DNA from: Hungatella effluvii | GTDB lineage: Bacteria; Bacillota; Clostridia; Lachnospirales; Lachnospiraceae | DNA: 64,000 bases | NCBI RefSeq assembly: GCF_003201875.1 | Contig: NZ_QJKD01000015.1 | Span: forward strand, 82,965 to 146,964 | Direction of reading: 5' to 3' | Part shown: piece by piece, positions 24,721-32,702 of the stretch | How positions within the stretch are numbered: position 1 is the stretch's first letter | Layout of the letters: the number at the start of each line of letters is the position of its first letter | The notes under the pieces: model-generated | Seen by the model: only the letters and a program-made list of their open reading frames with translations | Told to the model about the DNA's origin: nothing | Database searches by the model: none | Translations under genes and position numbers: made by a program

Positions 24721-25620
24721 TTAATCGAGGCGGAACATATTTTTCTTATTTCCAAGATAAATCGAACTTCCCCTTGGAACCATCTTTCCCTGTCCCTTTT
24801 CCAGACGTGTACCGTCTTCTAAATACGTTCCGTTACTGGAATAGTCGGTCACAATATAATTCCCGTTGCCCACATCAAAACGCACGGAACAGTGTCTTCT
24901 GCTGACATCTGTGTCATACTGGTCAAAGATAATATTACAATTCGAAGCGGTTCTGCCAAAGGTAATCTCCTTGCCGTCCGTCACATCAAAGACTGCTCCC
25001 TGGTATTTTCCGGTTACTCCGGTTATAACAGCTTTTTTTACATTTGAACGGACTGGCGGAATAACCGGTGTTTTATCTTCCTGAGGTCCTTCAAACCCCC
25101 GATAATGAATCGCATCCGAAAAAGCAATCAGAACCAGCAGAACCGTGCCCACGAAGCCTAATGACGGAACCACCTCGACCCATGCCGTATTTGGATTAAA
25201 TCCATAGAAATAGTAGAACTTACGGTAATATAAAAAGGTAAACACATAATTTGCAATTACGTACATAACCAGCAGGACAAACCAGATCACGGGCTTTTTC
25301 GTAAGTATCTGCAGGAGCAGGCATACCAGCCCGCTGCTGGCCACAGTCACGGTAGACGTGCCAAAGAAGAAAATATACCACCACGGGCATTCGCCAATCT
25401 GCATCTGGTATAACTGGCGCGCGATCGGAACAAGCGGCATCCAGTCAGATTGAAGACCCTTTTTACGTCCTACGCACATAAGCATGTATCCTCTGGCAAA
25501 ATACGGTATCAGAATTCCCGCAATCAGGATAATAATATAAAATACCCCCAACCCATTCATAATTGCCATAAAATCCCGGTATAAGCTGTATAAATCATTT
25601 GCATTATTAAAAATATCCAT
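24721..25620 (-). CDS. Multi-pass membrane protein with C-terminal FHA domain
   Basis: 299 residues. Residues about 15-165 contain four or so hydrophobic helices (for example VFYIIILIAGILIPYF and YVIANYVFTFLYYRKF), similar to DUF5684-type membrane regions that include the GQ/WMPLVPIARQLYQM pattern. After a short linker, residues about 200-299 form a canonical FHA domain with ITFGRTASNCNI, VSRRHCSV and SSNGTYLEDG. The FHA should face the cytoplasm and recruit phosphorylated partners to the membrane. It is the second gene of the operon behind the riboswitch. Confidence 0.88.
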   Translation of the reverse strand: MDIFNNANDLYSLYRDFMAIMNGLGVFYIIILIAGILIPYFARGYMLMCVGRKKGLQSDWMPLVPIARQLYQMQIGECPWWYIFFFGTSTVTVASSGLVCLLLQILTKKPVIWFVLLVMYVIANYVFTFLYYRKFYYFYGFNPNTAWVEVVPSLGFVGTVLLVLIAFSDAIHYRGFEGPQEDKTPVIPPVRSNVKKAVITGVTGKYQGAVFDVTDGKEITFGRTASNCNIIFDQYDTDVSRRHCSVRFDVGNGNYIVTDYSSNGTYLEDGTRLEKGQGKMVPRGSSIYLGNKKNMFRLD

Positions 25621-25637
25621 GTTTCATATCCTCCCTG

Positions 25638-26252
25638 TTATTTATTATTTTTACTGCCTTCCCACTGAAATACATCGTCACAGCAGGGAACAAACATCAG
25701 CGTTACATCCCCCACCTGCAGAACACTGTTCTTTCTTATTTCCTTAGCTGAGAGCACCACCTCATCGTCTAAATAGAACAATTCCTTTGACTCCCCGGGC
25801 TGAACCAGGAAAATATTCTGCCTTGGCTCATAGATTACGGCGGCATGGCGTTCTCTCGAAACCGATAACTCCCCTTCCAGGCAGATATCCATGTTTCTTC
25901 CCCGGCCGATAAAGTTTCTCCCACTCTTGATTTTGAAGTCCTGGCCAAAAAATCTTCCGCCGGTACACACGAGCCAGCCTACAACAGGCTCTTTGCTCTC
26001 GTTTTCCACTCTTTGATCCATAAAGATACCCATGGTCTGATTATCGTCCTCCACGATCATATGACCGCCCGGGCTTTCATTAACCGGCTTTCCATCTGCT
26101 CCAATCGCAATCGTAGCCCCCTCCGAATCATCCTCCGTCATCACCAACGCGACTGTTTTGTTGGGTTCTGCGCCCTGGCCGGCACAATGGGGGCAGGAGG
26201 AATACATATCCCCATCGTAGAAGTGGCCGTTTTTACATTTCTGCAGATTCAT
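25638..26252 (-). CDS. Zinc-ribbon FHA-domain protein, first gene after the riboswitch
   Basis: 204 residues and a clear paralogue of the 14451-15095 product. It has zinc ribbon MNLQKCKNGHFYDGDMYS plus CPHC, a TIAIG/TVALV threonine-rich linker, then FHA with GRNFIGRGRNMDI and SRERHAAV. In both proteins the NGT block is replaced by ELFYLDD-like residues. AAGGAGAC precedes the ATG. Being first in the operon, it is directly controlled by the c-di-GMP riboswitch. The pair of paralogues at both ends of the operon suggests tandem expansion of the unit. Confidence 0.88.
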   Translation of the reverse strand: MNLQKCKNGHFYDGDMYSSCPHCAGQGAEPNKTVALVMTEDDSEGATIAIGADGKPVNESPGGHMIVEDDNQTMGIFMDQRVENESKEPVVGWLVCTGGRFFGQDFKIKSGRNFIGRGRNMDICLEGELSVSRERHAAVIYEPRQNIFLVQPGESKELFYLDDEVVLSAKEIRKNSVLQVGDVTLMFVPCCDDVFQWEGSKNNK

Positions 26253-26281
26253 ACTCTTGTCTCCTTATCCTGTATTTTTAT

Positions 26282-26312
26282 AAAATTAAAGGGCCAACCT
26301 TCCGGTCAGCCC
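26282..26312 (-). terminator. Riboswitch expression-platform terminator
   Basis: On the minus strand GGGCTGACC-GGAA-GGTTGGCCC forms a 9-bp stem with a tetraloop, followed by TTTAATTTT. It lies after the c-di-GMP aptamer and before the start codon of the first FHA gene, where a transcriptional on/off switch is expected. Confidence 0.8.
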
Positions 26313-26328
26313 ATTCTAGCTCTCGTTT

Positions 26329-26396
26329 GTAACTGGCTGCCATTTTACAGGCCCTTTAGTTTTGCGTCAACGGCTTTCGCCGAATTTGCCATATTA
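26329..26396 (-). ncRNA. Cyclic-di-GMP-I (GEMM) riboswitch aptamer
   Basis: The minus-strand sequence carries the GEMM-I hallmarks in order: GGCAAA; a stem capped by GAAA (TCGGCGAAAGCCG); the conserved TTGACGCAAAACTAAAGGGCC segment region (26356-26376); a second stem; and TGGCAGCCAGTTAC. Clostridial c-di-GMP-I riboswitches contain the same GACGCAAA...CAGCCAGTT order. A terminator follows within 30 bases, so control is probably at transcription elongation. The regulated unit is the whole kinase/FHA/PP2C operon. Whether ligand turns it on or off cannot be decided by eye. Confidence 0.92.
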
Positions 26397-26513
26397 CATG
26401 AATTTTAGAATAATTTACAATTGTTTTAAGTATTGTATAATAATTATAGTAGAATATGCACTAAAAACAATATGTGCTCGATAATGTTCTCCATGATCTT
26501 GCACGATTCGACA

Positions 26514-27992
26514 TTATTTTTGCACTTCTATTTTTAATTTCTCGATATAGAACTGGATTGCAGACAGGGTGTCCGTTTTAGAGCAGACATATTTCGATTG
26601 TGCTGCGTATTTAATAAAATCATAAAATGCATGAACCAATGTATATTCTTCGATTTCAATACAGTGATACCGCGCTTCGTCTTCATCAAATAAATAGAGC
26701 GATAACTCCTTCATACTATGTACCGACACAGAAATATGCCTGGATATCGGAAACAGCCTCGTATTAATCATGCGCAGAACCTCTCCTTCTCCTCCGGCCA
26801 CCTCCTCATAAAGATTTTCAAGTAAACATAAACGTTCTTCACTCGTAAACGGCCTGGCATATCCAACTGGTATATCCTTCAAAACCCCGGTTGAGGCAAA
26901 TTCCGCAAGTCCCTCTTCAGTAAAAAGACCGATCTTATTCTTAATATCATAGAACTGACGTGACCGCTTATCGACTAATTCCACCGCCTGTTCTCTATAA
27001 GGAAGCCCTTCCATCAGCACCTTTCTAACCAGTTTCTCTCTGCACATGGGAATAAAGCATGGCTGTTCTTCAATCCAAAAAAGCGAGTTTCCAGCCTCAT
27101 CACACCTCATAAAATGCTCTCCCATAGCAATCACATCCACCGAATGCTTAAAAAGATTCACAGCCTGCTCTGCCTGATGTTCAAAGCTGTCCCTGTAAAA
27201 CTTTACAACCTCCATATCCTCTTCCAAATAAACCGTCTTAAAATCTGCCGAAAGCAAAAAAACGTAATCAGAAAATAAAATAGAATTGGGAAATCCAATT
27301 CTACAGCCATCATCCTCTAATATATTTACGTAACGCTGATAAACACGATAGCCCTCTCCCCGAATTAGAAGATACGGAACGATCTTTGTCAGAACTCTGA
27401 GATTCTGATTATCCCGTTCCATACTGACCGGAGTTTTCACAAAATCAATGATCTGCCGAATCTCCAGTTCCCTAAAATCCATTTCCCCAATCAGGCTCAT
27501 AAACCGGTCATAAAATCCATGCGCAAATGTTATTGACAGACAGATCCCTCTATGTTCCCTGCCGTAAGCCTCCCGCTTTAAAAAAGTTTCCAGCAGACAG
27601 CCTATCGTATATTCCCCAGTAAAAACCTTCCGCTTTGGTCTGATCAACTGCACTTCCACCGACTGTCTAACGCATACCGCCATTTTGGCCCTTTCATAAA
27701 AAAGTGCCATGGATTCAATCAGATATTTCACATACTTCCTCTGAATATACAGATTTCTTCCACAGCACTCCATTTCATACGCTTCCATAAGCATCTCACA
27801 CTCTGCCGCCGTTAAATTAAGTTTGGATGCCAAAACCTTCACTGATTCTATCTGCGGCAGCCGTTCCCCCTTAATCGCCTTCTGTATTGAAGTCCGATTA
27901 ACCCCTGAAATTTTAGCCAGCTGATACACGGTAACACCGCTGGCCTGGATATATTGCTTCAACAGTTCAGAAAATGGTGGTAACATCAACAT
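26514..27992 (-). CDS. HTH (XRE-type) regulator with large uncharacterised C-terminal region
   Basis: 492 residues. The first 65 form an XRE helix-turn-helix: LLKQYIQASGVTVYQLAKIS is followed by GVNRTSIQKAIKGERLP. The remaining 420 residues show no recognised domain; they are mixed alpha/beta with several aromatic motifs and no membrane segment. Long single-HTH proteins like this are common in Clostridia as uncharacterised regulators. It is encoded upstream of the riboswitch in the same direction as the kinase operon, but the space between holds an apparent promoter region, so it is probably a separate unit. A weak ATAATGT/ACATTAT stem overlaps its stop. Confidence 0.75.
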   Translation of the reverse strand: MLMLPPFSELLKQYIQASGVTVYQLAKISGVNRTSIQKAIKGERLPQIESVKVLASKLNLTAAECEMLMEAYEMECCGRNLYIQRKYVKYLIESMALFYERAKMAVCVRQSVEVQLIRPKRKVFTGEYTIGCLLETFLKREAYGREHRGICLSITFAHGFYDRFMSLIGEMDFRELEIRQIIDFVKTPVSMERDNQNLRVLTKIVPYLLIRGEGYRVYQRYVNILEDDGCRIGFPNSILFSDYVFLLSADFKTVYLEEDMEVVKFYRDSFEHQAEQAVNLFKHSVDVIAMGEHFMRCDEAGNSLFWIEEQPCFIPMCREKLVRKVLMEGLPYREQAVELVDKRSRQFYDIKNKIGLFTEEGLAEFASTGVLKDIPVGYARPFTSEERLCLLENLYEEVAGGEGEVLRMINTRLFPISRHISVSVHSMKELSLYLFDEDEARYHCIEIEEYTLVHAFYDFIKYAAQSKYVCSKTDTLSAIQFYIEKLKIEVQK

Positions 27993-28160
27993 AAACTTTT
28001 TCTTCCTCCCATGCCGCTTTTTCTTTTATGGCATAAAATGGCCATAAAATCCCATTTTGTACTAATTATACTATTTATATCGAAAAATTTGGCGGCTTGT
28101 GAGGGACAAGATTTATTTTGCATAATTCTTTTACTTTAAAATCGCCTGCTCTTTATCATA

Positions 28161-28742
28161 TTAAATTAGTAAACCAGTAAATACCTGATCTTTATCATCT
28201 TGGTTTATTGCCAAATATCTCTTTGTAATTTTCAAAGACGAATGATTATAAATTTCCATTATAATTGCTGGTGGAACCCCTTTTTTCCATGCCTGGTAGC
28301 CAAATGTCTTCCTCAGAGAATGGCAGGATATATTTCCTTCAATATCCAATTTTGCAACAGCTTCTTTTATGATAATAAATGCCCTGCTGCGATGTATTGG
28401 TCGATTTTCTCCTTTTTGACTTTTAAATATAAAATTATATGGCATGACCTGTTGTTCTGTATTGCTCCATAATACCTGAAACGCTTTTATAACGTTTTCA
28501 TTCAGTACAATTTGATTATTTTTATGAGTTTTTTTCTCCTGTATATATAAATATTTATGGTAATGTCCGAATTCAAAATTATAAACCTGCTCCCATCTTA
28601 AAAGTAATAAATCACTTATTCTTAAAGCTGTATTAAGCCCTACAACAAATAACGCATAATCTCTCCATCTCCCTTTTAAATAATAAAATTGTTTAATTTT
28701 TTCAATATCCTCTAAATTTCTAATAGGTTCCGTGACCCCCAT
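28161..28742 (-). CDS. Short tyrosine recombinase, candidate invertase of the 24.7-kb segment
   Basis: 193 residues, the size of FimB/FimE-type invertases, which lack a long N-terminal domain. Catalytic residues: Arg in NTALRISDLLLLRW, Lys in the YLYIQEKKTHKNNQ hairpin, His and Arg in SCHSLRKTFGYQA, His in YNHSSLKITKRY, with the nucleophilic Tyr in KRYLAI. All needed residues seem present. AAGGAGG lies 7 bases before the ATG. The 33-bp inverted repeat starts only 24 bases upstream of the start codon, and a TATAAT on the minus strand (28775-28780) lies inside that repeat, so the recombinase promoter may overlap its own site. This placement is typical of recombinases acting on adjacent sites. 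Confidence 0.9.
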   Translation of the reverse strand: MGVTEPIRNLEDIEKIKQFYYLKGRWRDYALFVVGLNTALRISDLLLLRWEQVYNFEFGHYHKYLYIQEKKTHKNNQIVLNENVIKAFQVLWSNTEQQVMPYNFIFKSQKGENRPIHRSRAFIIIKEAVAKLDIEGNISCHSLRKTFGYQAWKKGVPPAIIMEIYNHSSLKITKRYLAINQDDKDQVFTGLLI

Positions 28743-28766
28743 AAAAACCTCCTTATAGCAGGCGAC

Positions 28767-28799
28767 AATACAACATTATAGTATATTTTGTTGTGTTTT
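28767..28799 (+). repeat. 33-bp inverted repeat, left copy (candidate recombination site)
   Basis: Identical over 33 bases to the reverse complement of 53427-53459. The site itself has dyad symmetry: arms ACAACA and TGTTGT with a 13-base centre, plus further matched pairs, the form expected for a tyrosine-recombinase core site. It lies between the recombinase gene and the first gene of arm A. Similarity continues a few bases further into the segment (GATAT) but not outside. Confidence 0.9.
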
Positions 28800-28844
28800 G
28801 ATATGCATAAAAAAAGGAAATTAGATATTCGGAGAAAGGAAACT

Positions 28845-30557
28845 ATGGAAAAAATATGTAAGGTTTCAATTATCGTTCCAGTGTATAATGTAGAAAAATA
28901 TATCGCTGTTTGTTTATCGTCTCTCATAGTACAGACCATTGATAGCTACGAAGTTATTATAGTAGATGATGGGTCTACAGATGGTTCGGCTTCTATTATA
29001 AAAAAATACGTAGATGAATATCCACAACTAATCAAGTTTTATGAAAAAGAAAATGGTGGATTGGGAAGCGCTCGGAATTTAGGACTTCAATATGCCAGCG
29101 GTGAATATATAGGTTTTGTAGATTCTGATGACTGGATTGATCCCAAAATGTATGCAACCATGTACGAAATGGCTAATAAAGAAAATTTGGATTGTGTTGT
29201 GTGTGATTTTACAAGTATCTACGACGGCTGGAAAACTGGGTGGGTTTCGCGTGGATATAGGGGGGAGGAAAGTACCCCTACACATTGCGATTTTATGAGA
29301 CATTGCATGAATCCTGCGACTGCGTGCAATAAACTTTTTCGAGCAGAAATGTTCTATATTACAAAATTTGCAGAAATATGGTATGAAGATGTTGCAACTA
29401 CTCCTATTCTATTTTCTTATGCAAATAAAATAGGTTATCTACCCATAGCACTTTATTATTATAGACAACAAGATAATTCTATAACGCATAGTGTAAGAAA
29501 TCCTCATTCTTTGGATATTATTAATGCTTGGGACAGAGCACTAAACAATTGTAAAGAAGAATATAGAAACGAAATAGTGTATTCAATTTATAAAAGTGTT
29601 TGTTCCTTCATTAACTTTAAACCTGAATATGCAGACGAATATATTCAATACGCCCGAGAAAATAAAGAGCTATTTTATAATAACAATTATGTTAAAAATG
29701 ATATAAAAAATAGAGTTATCGAGGATGTGTGTGTAAAAAGATTAATTCCTAAAAAAATACACTATTTTTGGTTTGGTGGTGGTGAAAAAAGTGAATTAAT
29801 AAAAAAGTGTATGGCTTCTTGGAAAAAATATGCACCTGACTATGAGATTATCGAATGGAATGAAAATAATTGTAATATAAATGAATGTGCATATGTAAAG
29901 GAAGCATACGAACATAAAAAATGGGCATTTGTAGCTGATTATTTTAGGATTAAAAAGGTTTATGAAGAGGGTGGAATTTATATGGACACAGACGTAGAAC
30001 TTACAAATGATATCGCGCCACTTCGATTAAATGAAATCTTTTTTGCCTTTGAAACCAGGGGAGCCATTAATGCAGCAACTTTTGGTTCTGTTGCAAAATA
30101 TCCGCTATTAAAAGATTGGTTGGAGACATATAAAAATGATCATTTGGTAAATGCAGATGGTACATATAATACTTCAAATACTATTGTTGTTCGTCTAACC
30201 AAATTGTTAACAAAAAAATATAAGTATGAACTAAATGGAAAAACGCAACTATTGGGAAATCAAGTGAAAATTTATGCGCCTAATATTTTGACTTTAAATA
30301 TGTATGACGGAAAAAATATTGCTCAACACCACTATGATGCATCTTGGTGGGACGCGAAGGCCGGAGTTACTTCTTATAAGTATGAGGTTTTAAAAGACTA
30401 TTTTACATTGCTGCCTCATAATTTTACCAATGTAAATAAGGATGAATATATTAATTCATTACAAGCACAGATTTGGGCATATGAAAATTCAACATGTTGG
30501 AAATTGACTAAACCACTGCGTAAGTTAGTAGATTTTTTAAGGAGTTATAAAAAGTGA
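28845..30557 (+). CDS. Two-domain glycosyltransferase (GT2 plus DXD-type sugar transferase)
   Basis: 570 residues from the ATG at 28845, which has GGAGAAAGG just upstream; an earlier ATG at 28788 lies inside the inverted repeat and has no site. The N-terminal half is a GT2 domain (VSIIVPVYNVEKYI, VDDGSTDGS, FVDSDDWIDP). The C-terminal half is a capsular-type transferase with IPKKIHYFWFGGG, DYFRIKKVYEEGGIYMDTDVE (DXD) and LGNQV. Each half can add one sugar, so this enzyme may add two. It is the first gene of arm A. Codon use is strongly AT-rich like its neighbours. Its GTG-starting successor overlaps it by 4 bases. Confidence 0.9.
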   Translation: MEKICKVSIIVPVYNVEKYIAVCLSSLIVQTIDSYEVIIVDDGSTDGSASIIKKYVDEYPQLIKFYEKENGGLGSARNLGLQYASGEYIGFVDSDDWIDPKMYATMYEMANKENLDCVVCDFTSIYDGWKTGWVSRGYRGEESTPTHCDFMRHCMNPATACNKLFRAEMFYITKFAEIWYEDVATTPILFSYANKIGYLPIALYYYRQQDNSITHSVRNPHSLDIINAWDRALNNCKEEYRNEIVYSIYKSVCSFINFKPEYADEYIQYARENKELFYNNNYVKNDIKNRVIEDVCVKRLIPKKIHYFWFGGGEKSELIKKCMASWKKYAPDYEIIEWNENNCNINECAYVKEAYEHKKWAFVADYFRIKKVYEEGGIYMDTDVELTNDIAPLRLNEIFFAFETRGAINAATFGSVAKYPLLKDWLETYKNDHLVNADGTYNTSNTIVVRLTKLLTKKYKYELNGKTQLLGNQVKIYAPNILTLNMYDGKNIAQHHYDASWWDAKAGVTSYKYEVLKDYFTLLPHNFTNVNKDEYINSLQAQIWAYENSTCWKLTKPLRKLVDFLRSYKK

Positions 30558-31552
30558 ATACAAAATCTAAGGCTATTCTAAGTAAAATCTGGCCATTTAG
30601 TACCTTACTCACAGAGCTAGATAAAGTATCTTGCGAATTGGAAAATGAACAGATTATAAACAGCAAGTTGGCTATACAATTGAAAACAAAAACTGAGCAA
30701 TATAATGATGTACTTACTAGTTTGCGTAATCAAGAGGAGAGTTATGCAGAAAAAAGAAAAATGCTATTTAATGAATTGAATTTTATTAGAAGTGAATTGG
30801 AGAGCAAAATTGTTGAAATAGAAAATTTGCAAATAGAAAATTGTAATATTAAAAAAAATATTGATCAATTAAATAACCAATTAGCGATAAAATTAATTAA
30901 TAGTAGCTATACTAACTCTGCAGAGTTTTGGGAAAAACACTATGAAAATAATGGAAATTCAGGCACTGGTTCGTATAATGCATTGGCTCAATTTAAAGCT
31001 GATTTTATAAATCATTGGTTAAATATTCATTCGGTTGAATCAGTTATAGAATTTGGCTGCGGTGATGGAAACCAACTAAGTCTTATTAATTACAAGAATT
31101 ATACGGGAATAGATGTTGCACCGATAGTTATAGAAAGAAACAAAGAGAAATTTAAAGAAGATAAAAGTAAAAAATTTTATGATCGATATCCTAAATACAA
31201 TTATATGACACGAAAATATCAACTATCATTATCACTAGATGTTATTTTTCACTTGTTAGAAGACTCCCTTTTTGAAGAATATATGAGGGATTTGTTTGAA
31301 AGTTCAGACCAATATGTAATTATATACTCTAGTAATCACGAAGAATATACGCGTTGGCCAGAATATAGACATCGAAAGTTTATGAAATATATTCAGGATA
31401 ATATAATTGGATTTTCCTTGATTGGGTTTGTTCCTAATAAGTATCCACATATAATAGGTGAAGAAGAGACTACTACTGAATCTGATTTTTATATCTTTGA
31501 GAAAGTAGGCGAAAACCCAAATAACAACACATTCGAGTATTTTGGGTATTAG
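30554..31552 (+). CDS. Coiled-coil SAM-dependent methyltransferase
   Basis: 332 residues, GTG start at 30554 overlapping the previous stop (GTGA), with AAGGAG upstream. Residues about 10-115 are a long coiled coil (for example LDKVSCELENEQIINSKLA). The rest is a class I methyltransferase with motif I VIEFGCGDGNQLSLI. Coiled-coil methyltransferases in polysaccharide loci often cap or modify chain ends and control chain length, and the coil can act as a ruler; that role is known from other systems and only inferred here. Arm B starts with an analogous methyltransferase with the domains in the opposite order (52227-53339). Confidence 0.85.
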   Translation: MNTKSKAILSKIWPFSTLLTELDKVSCELENEQIINSKLAIQLKTKTEQYNDVLTSLRNQEESYAEKRKMLFNELNFIRSELESKIVEIENLQIENCNIKKNIDQLNNQLAIKLINSSYTNSAEFWEKHYENNGNSGTGSYNALAQFKADFINHWLNIHSVESVIEFGCGDGNQLSLINYKNYTGIDVAPIVIERNKEKFKEDKSKKFYDRYPKYNYMTRKYQLSLSLDVIFHLLEDSLFEEYMRDLFESSDQYVIIYSSNHEEYTRWPEYRHRKFMKYIQDNIIGFSLIGFVPNKYPHIIGEEETTTESDFYIFEKVGENPNNNTFEYFGY

Positions 31553-31562
31553 AAAGGCTTTT

Positions 31563-32270
31563 ATGAAATTATTTAAAATATTAGTTAAAGAAATCTTGAT
31601 TTTTTTAGTATGTATCTATTTAAGCGGTTGTATCAATGAGTATACTCTGACGACTAAATTACAATATGTATTTGTCATTTGCTACTTTTTTGTGGCATTT
31701 AATTTCCTTGATTGGATAATTAGTAAACGAACAATATCAACAAAAGTATCGTATCTATTACTAATTATTGTTTTTTTGTTTATAGGTTTGACCATTTTTA
31801 AAGGTAAAGGGTTATCATATCAAAAAACATCATTTACACTAATTGACACTCGTGATTCACAGTTTAATGAATACAATAGTATTTGGATATCAGATATTTT
31901 TGTTGATGGGAAAAGTATTAATTTATCTGAATTCATGCTACCTGAGGGGTGGAGTTATATTTCAGAATGGGATGATATTATTTCAGAACCTAGAATTCAT
32001 GCACCACTTACTTTATCACTTCCAAGGGGCAAGGTATTACAAATTCGATTTGCATATTACAATGAATTCCTAAAGACATCATATTTTATTGATGGAAATC
32101 AAAAAATTTCTTCACCACAGGTGTTTTCTGATGGTAAAGAGGGCTATATTTATCAGATACAAAGTAATCAGTATACTCGTCCTTTTATAATGATGATAGG
32201 CAAATATATTTTACTGCTCAGTCTTGCTTATACTATTTTGTTAAAGTTGTTAAAATTGTCAAGGAAGTGA
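31563..32270 (+). CDS. Membrane protein, paralogue of the arm B protein at 49 kb
   Basis: 235 residues from the ATG at 31563 (AGAAAGG 6 bases upstream); an ATG at 31542 is possible but overlaps the previous gene. It has an N-terminal membrane helix pair (LIFLVCIYLSGCINEYTLTT and a following helix), an extracytoplasmic beta-rich part (IWISDIFVDGKSI), and a C-terminal helix. The same INE-TLTT and WISDI-VDG motifs occur in the 49047-49808 product of arm B. No known family. Its presence in both arms suggests a shared, exchangeable role in glycan modification at the membrane. Confidence 0.75.
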   Translation: MKLFKILVKEILIFLVCIYLSGCINEYTLTTKLQYVFVICYFFVAFNFLDWIISKRTISTKVSYLLLIIVFLFIGLTIFKGKGLSYQKTSFTLIDTRDSQFNEYNSIWISDIFVDGKSINLSEFMLPEGWSYISEWDDIISEPRIHAPLTLSLPRGKVLQIRFAYYNEFLKTSYFIDGNQKISSPQVFSDGKEGYIYQIQSNQYTRPFIMMIGKYILLLSLAYTILLKLLKLSRK

Positions 32271-32702
32271 TATTTTAAATATATTTATGTTTTTACTGTG
32301 CATTAATGTTAAAAAGCAGTAACACTTTTTTTAATGGATAATTTTTTAGAATATAATGCTTCTTAAAATTATTTTATGTGTTATGACGACAAATTATTTG
32401 AAGCTTAACCTCAACTATATAATTTACTTAATATAATGGCTCTTCTTGAATTAAATTATTATGTATGACATTTTTTGATTAACACTATAGGTGGAGAACT
32501 AAAAATAATAGTTTTCCGCAAAAATAAAATCATTTTTAAGGCTAAATATTAAAGAATAGATTGAAAACTCACATTAAAATAGCTATATATAAGTGGTCAG
32601 GTAAAAGATGGAAACCATAAATATAACTTAATAAACAATAAGTAAATACTTGAGTTTAAACGAAAAATTTCTTGATATATTTTGTAATAGAAAGGAGAAA
32701 CA
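32271..32702. other. AT-rich 430-bp gap between two arm A gene groups
   Basis: No gene is visible. The end (32565-32615) has short words resembling the leader of the acyl carrier protein gene at 37780-37850, such as TTGAAAAC followed by CATATTAAAA-like sequence and AAAAGATGGAAA. This may be a relic of a duplicated 5' end. A separate promoter for the acylation genes could lie here, but no convincing -35/-10 pair was found. Confidence 0.4.

Noticed and set aside
8294..26252. A complete type VI or other contractile secretion system
   Set aside because: Only a sheath protein and PpkA/PppA/Fha-like regulators were seen; no tube, baseplate, spike, ATPase or membrane-complex gene is present.
26464..26520. 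ATAATGT/ACATTAT stem at the end of the HTH regulator gene as a terminator
   Set aside because: It overlaps the stop codon and lacks a T-run on the minus strand, so it is not a convincing terminator for that gene.
28798..28830. A rightward promoter for arm A using TTGATA at 28798-28803
   Set aside because: No acceptable -10 follows at 16-18 bases, and a start there would fall on the ribosome binding site.
28788..28844. The first ATG of the two-domain glycosyltransferase at 28788
   Set aside because: It lies within the inverted repeat, adds 19 charged residues unlike GT2 starts, and has no ribosome binding site, whereas 28845 has one.
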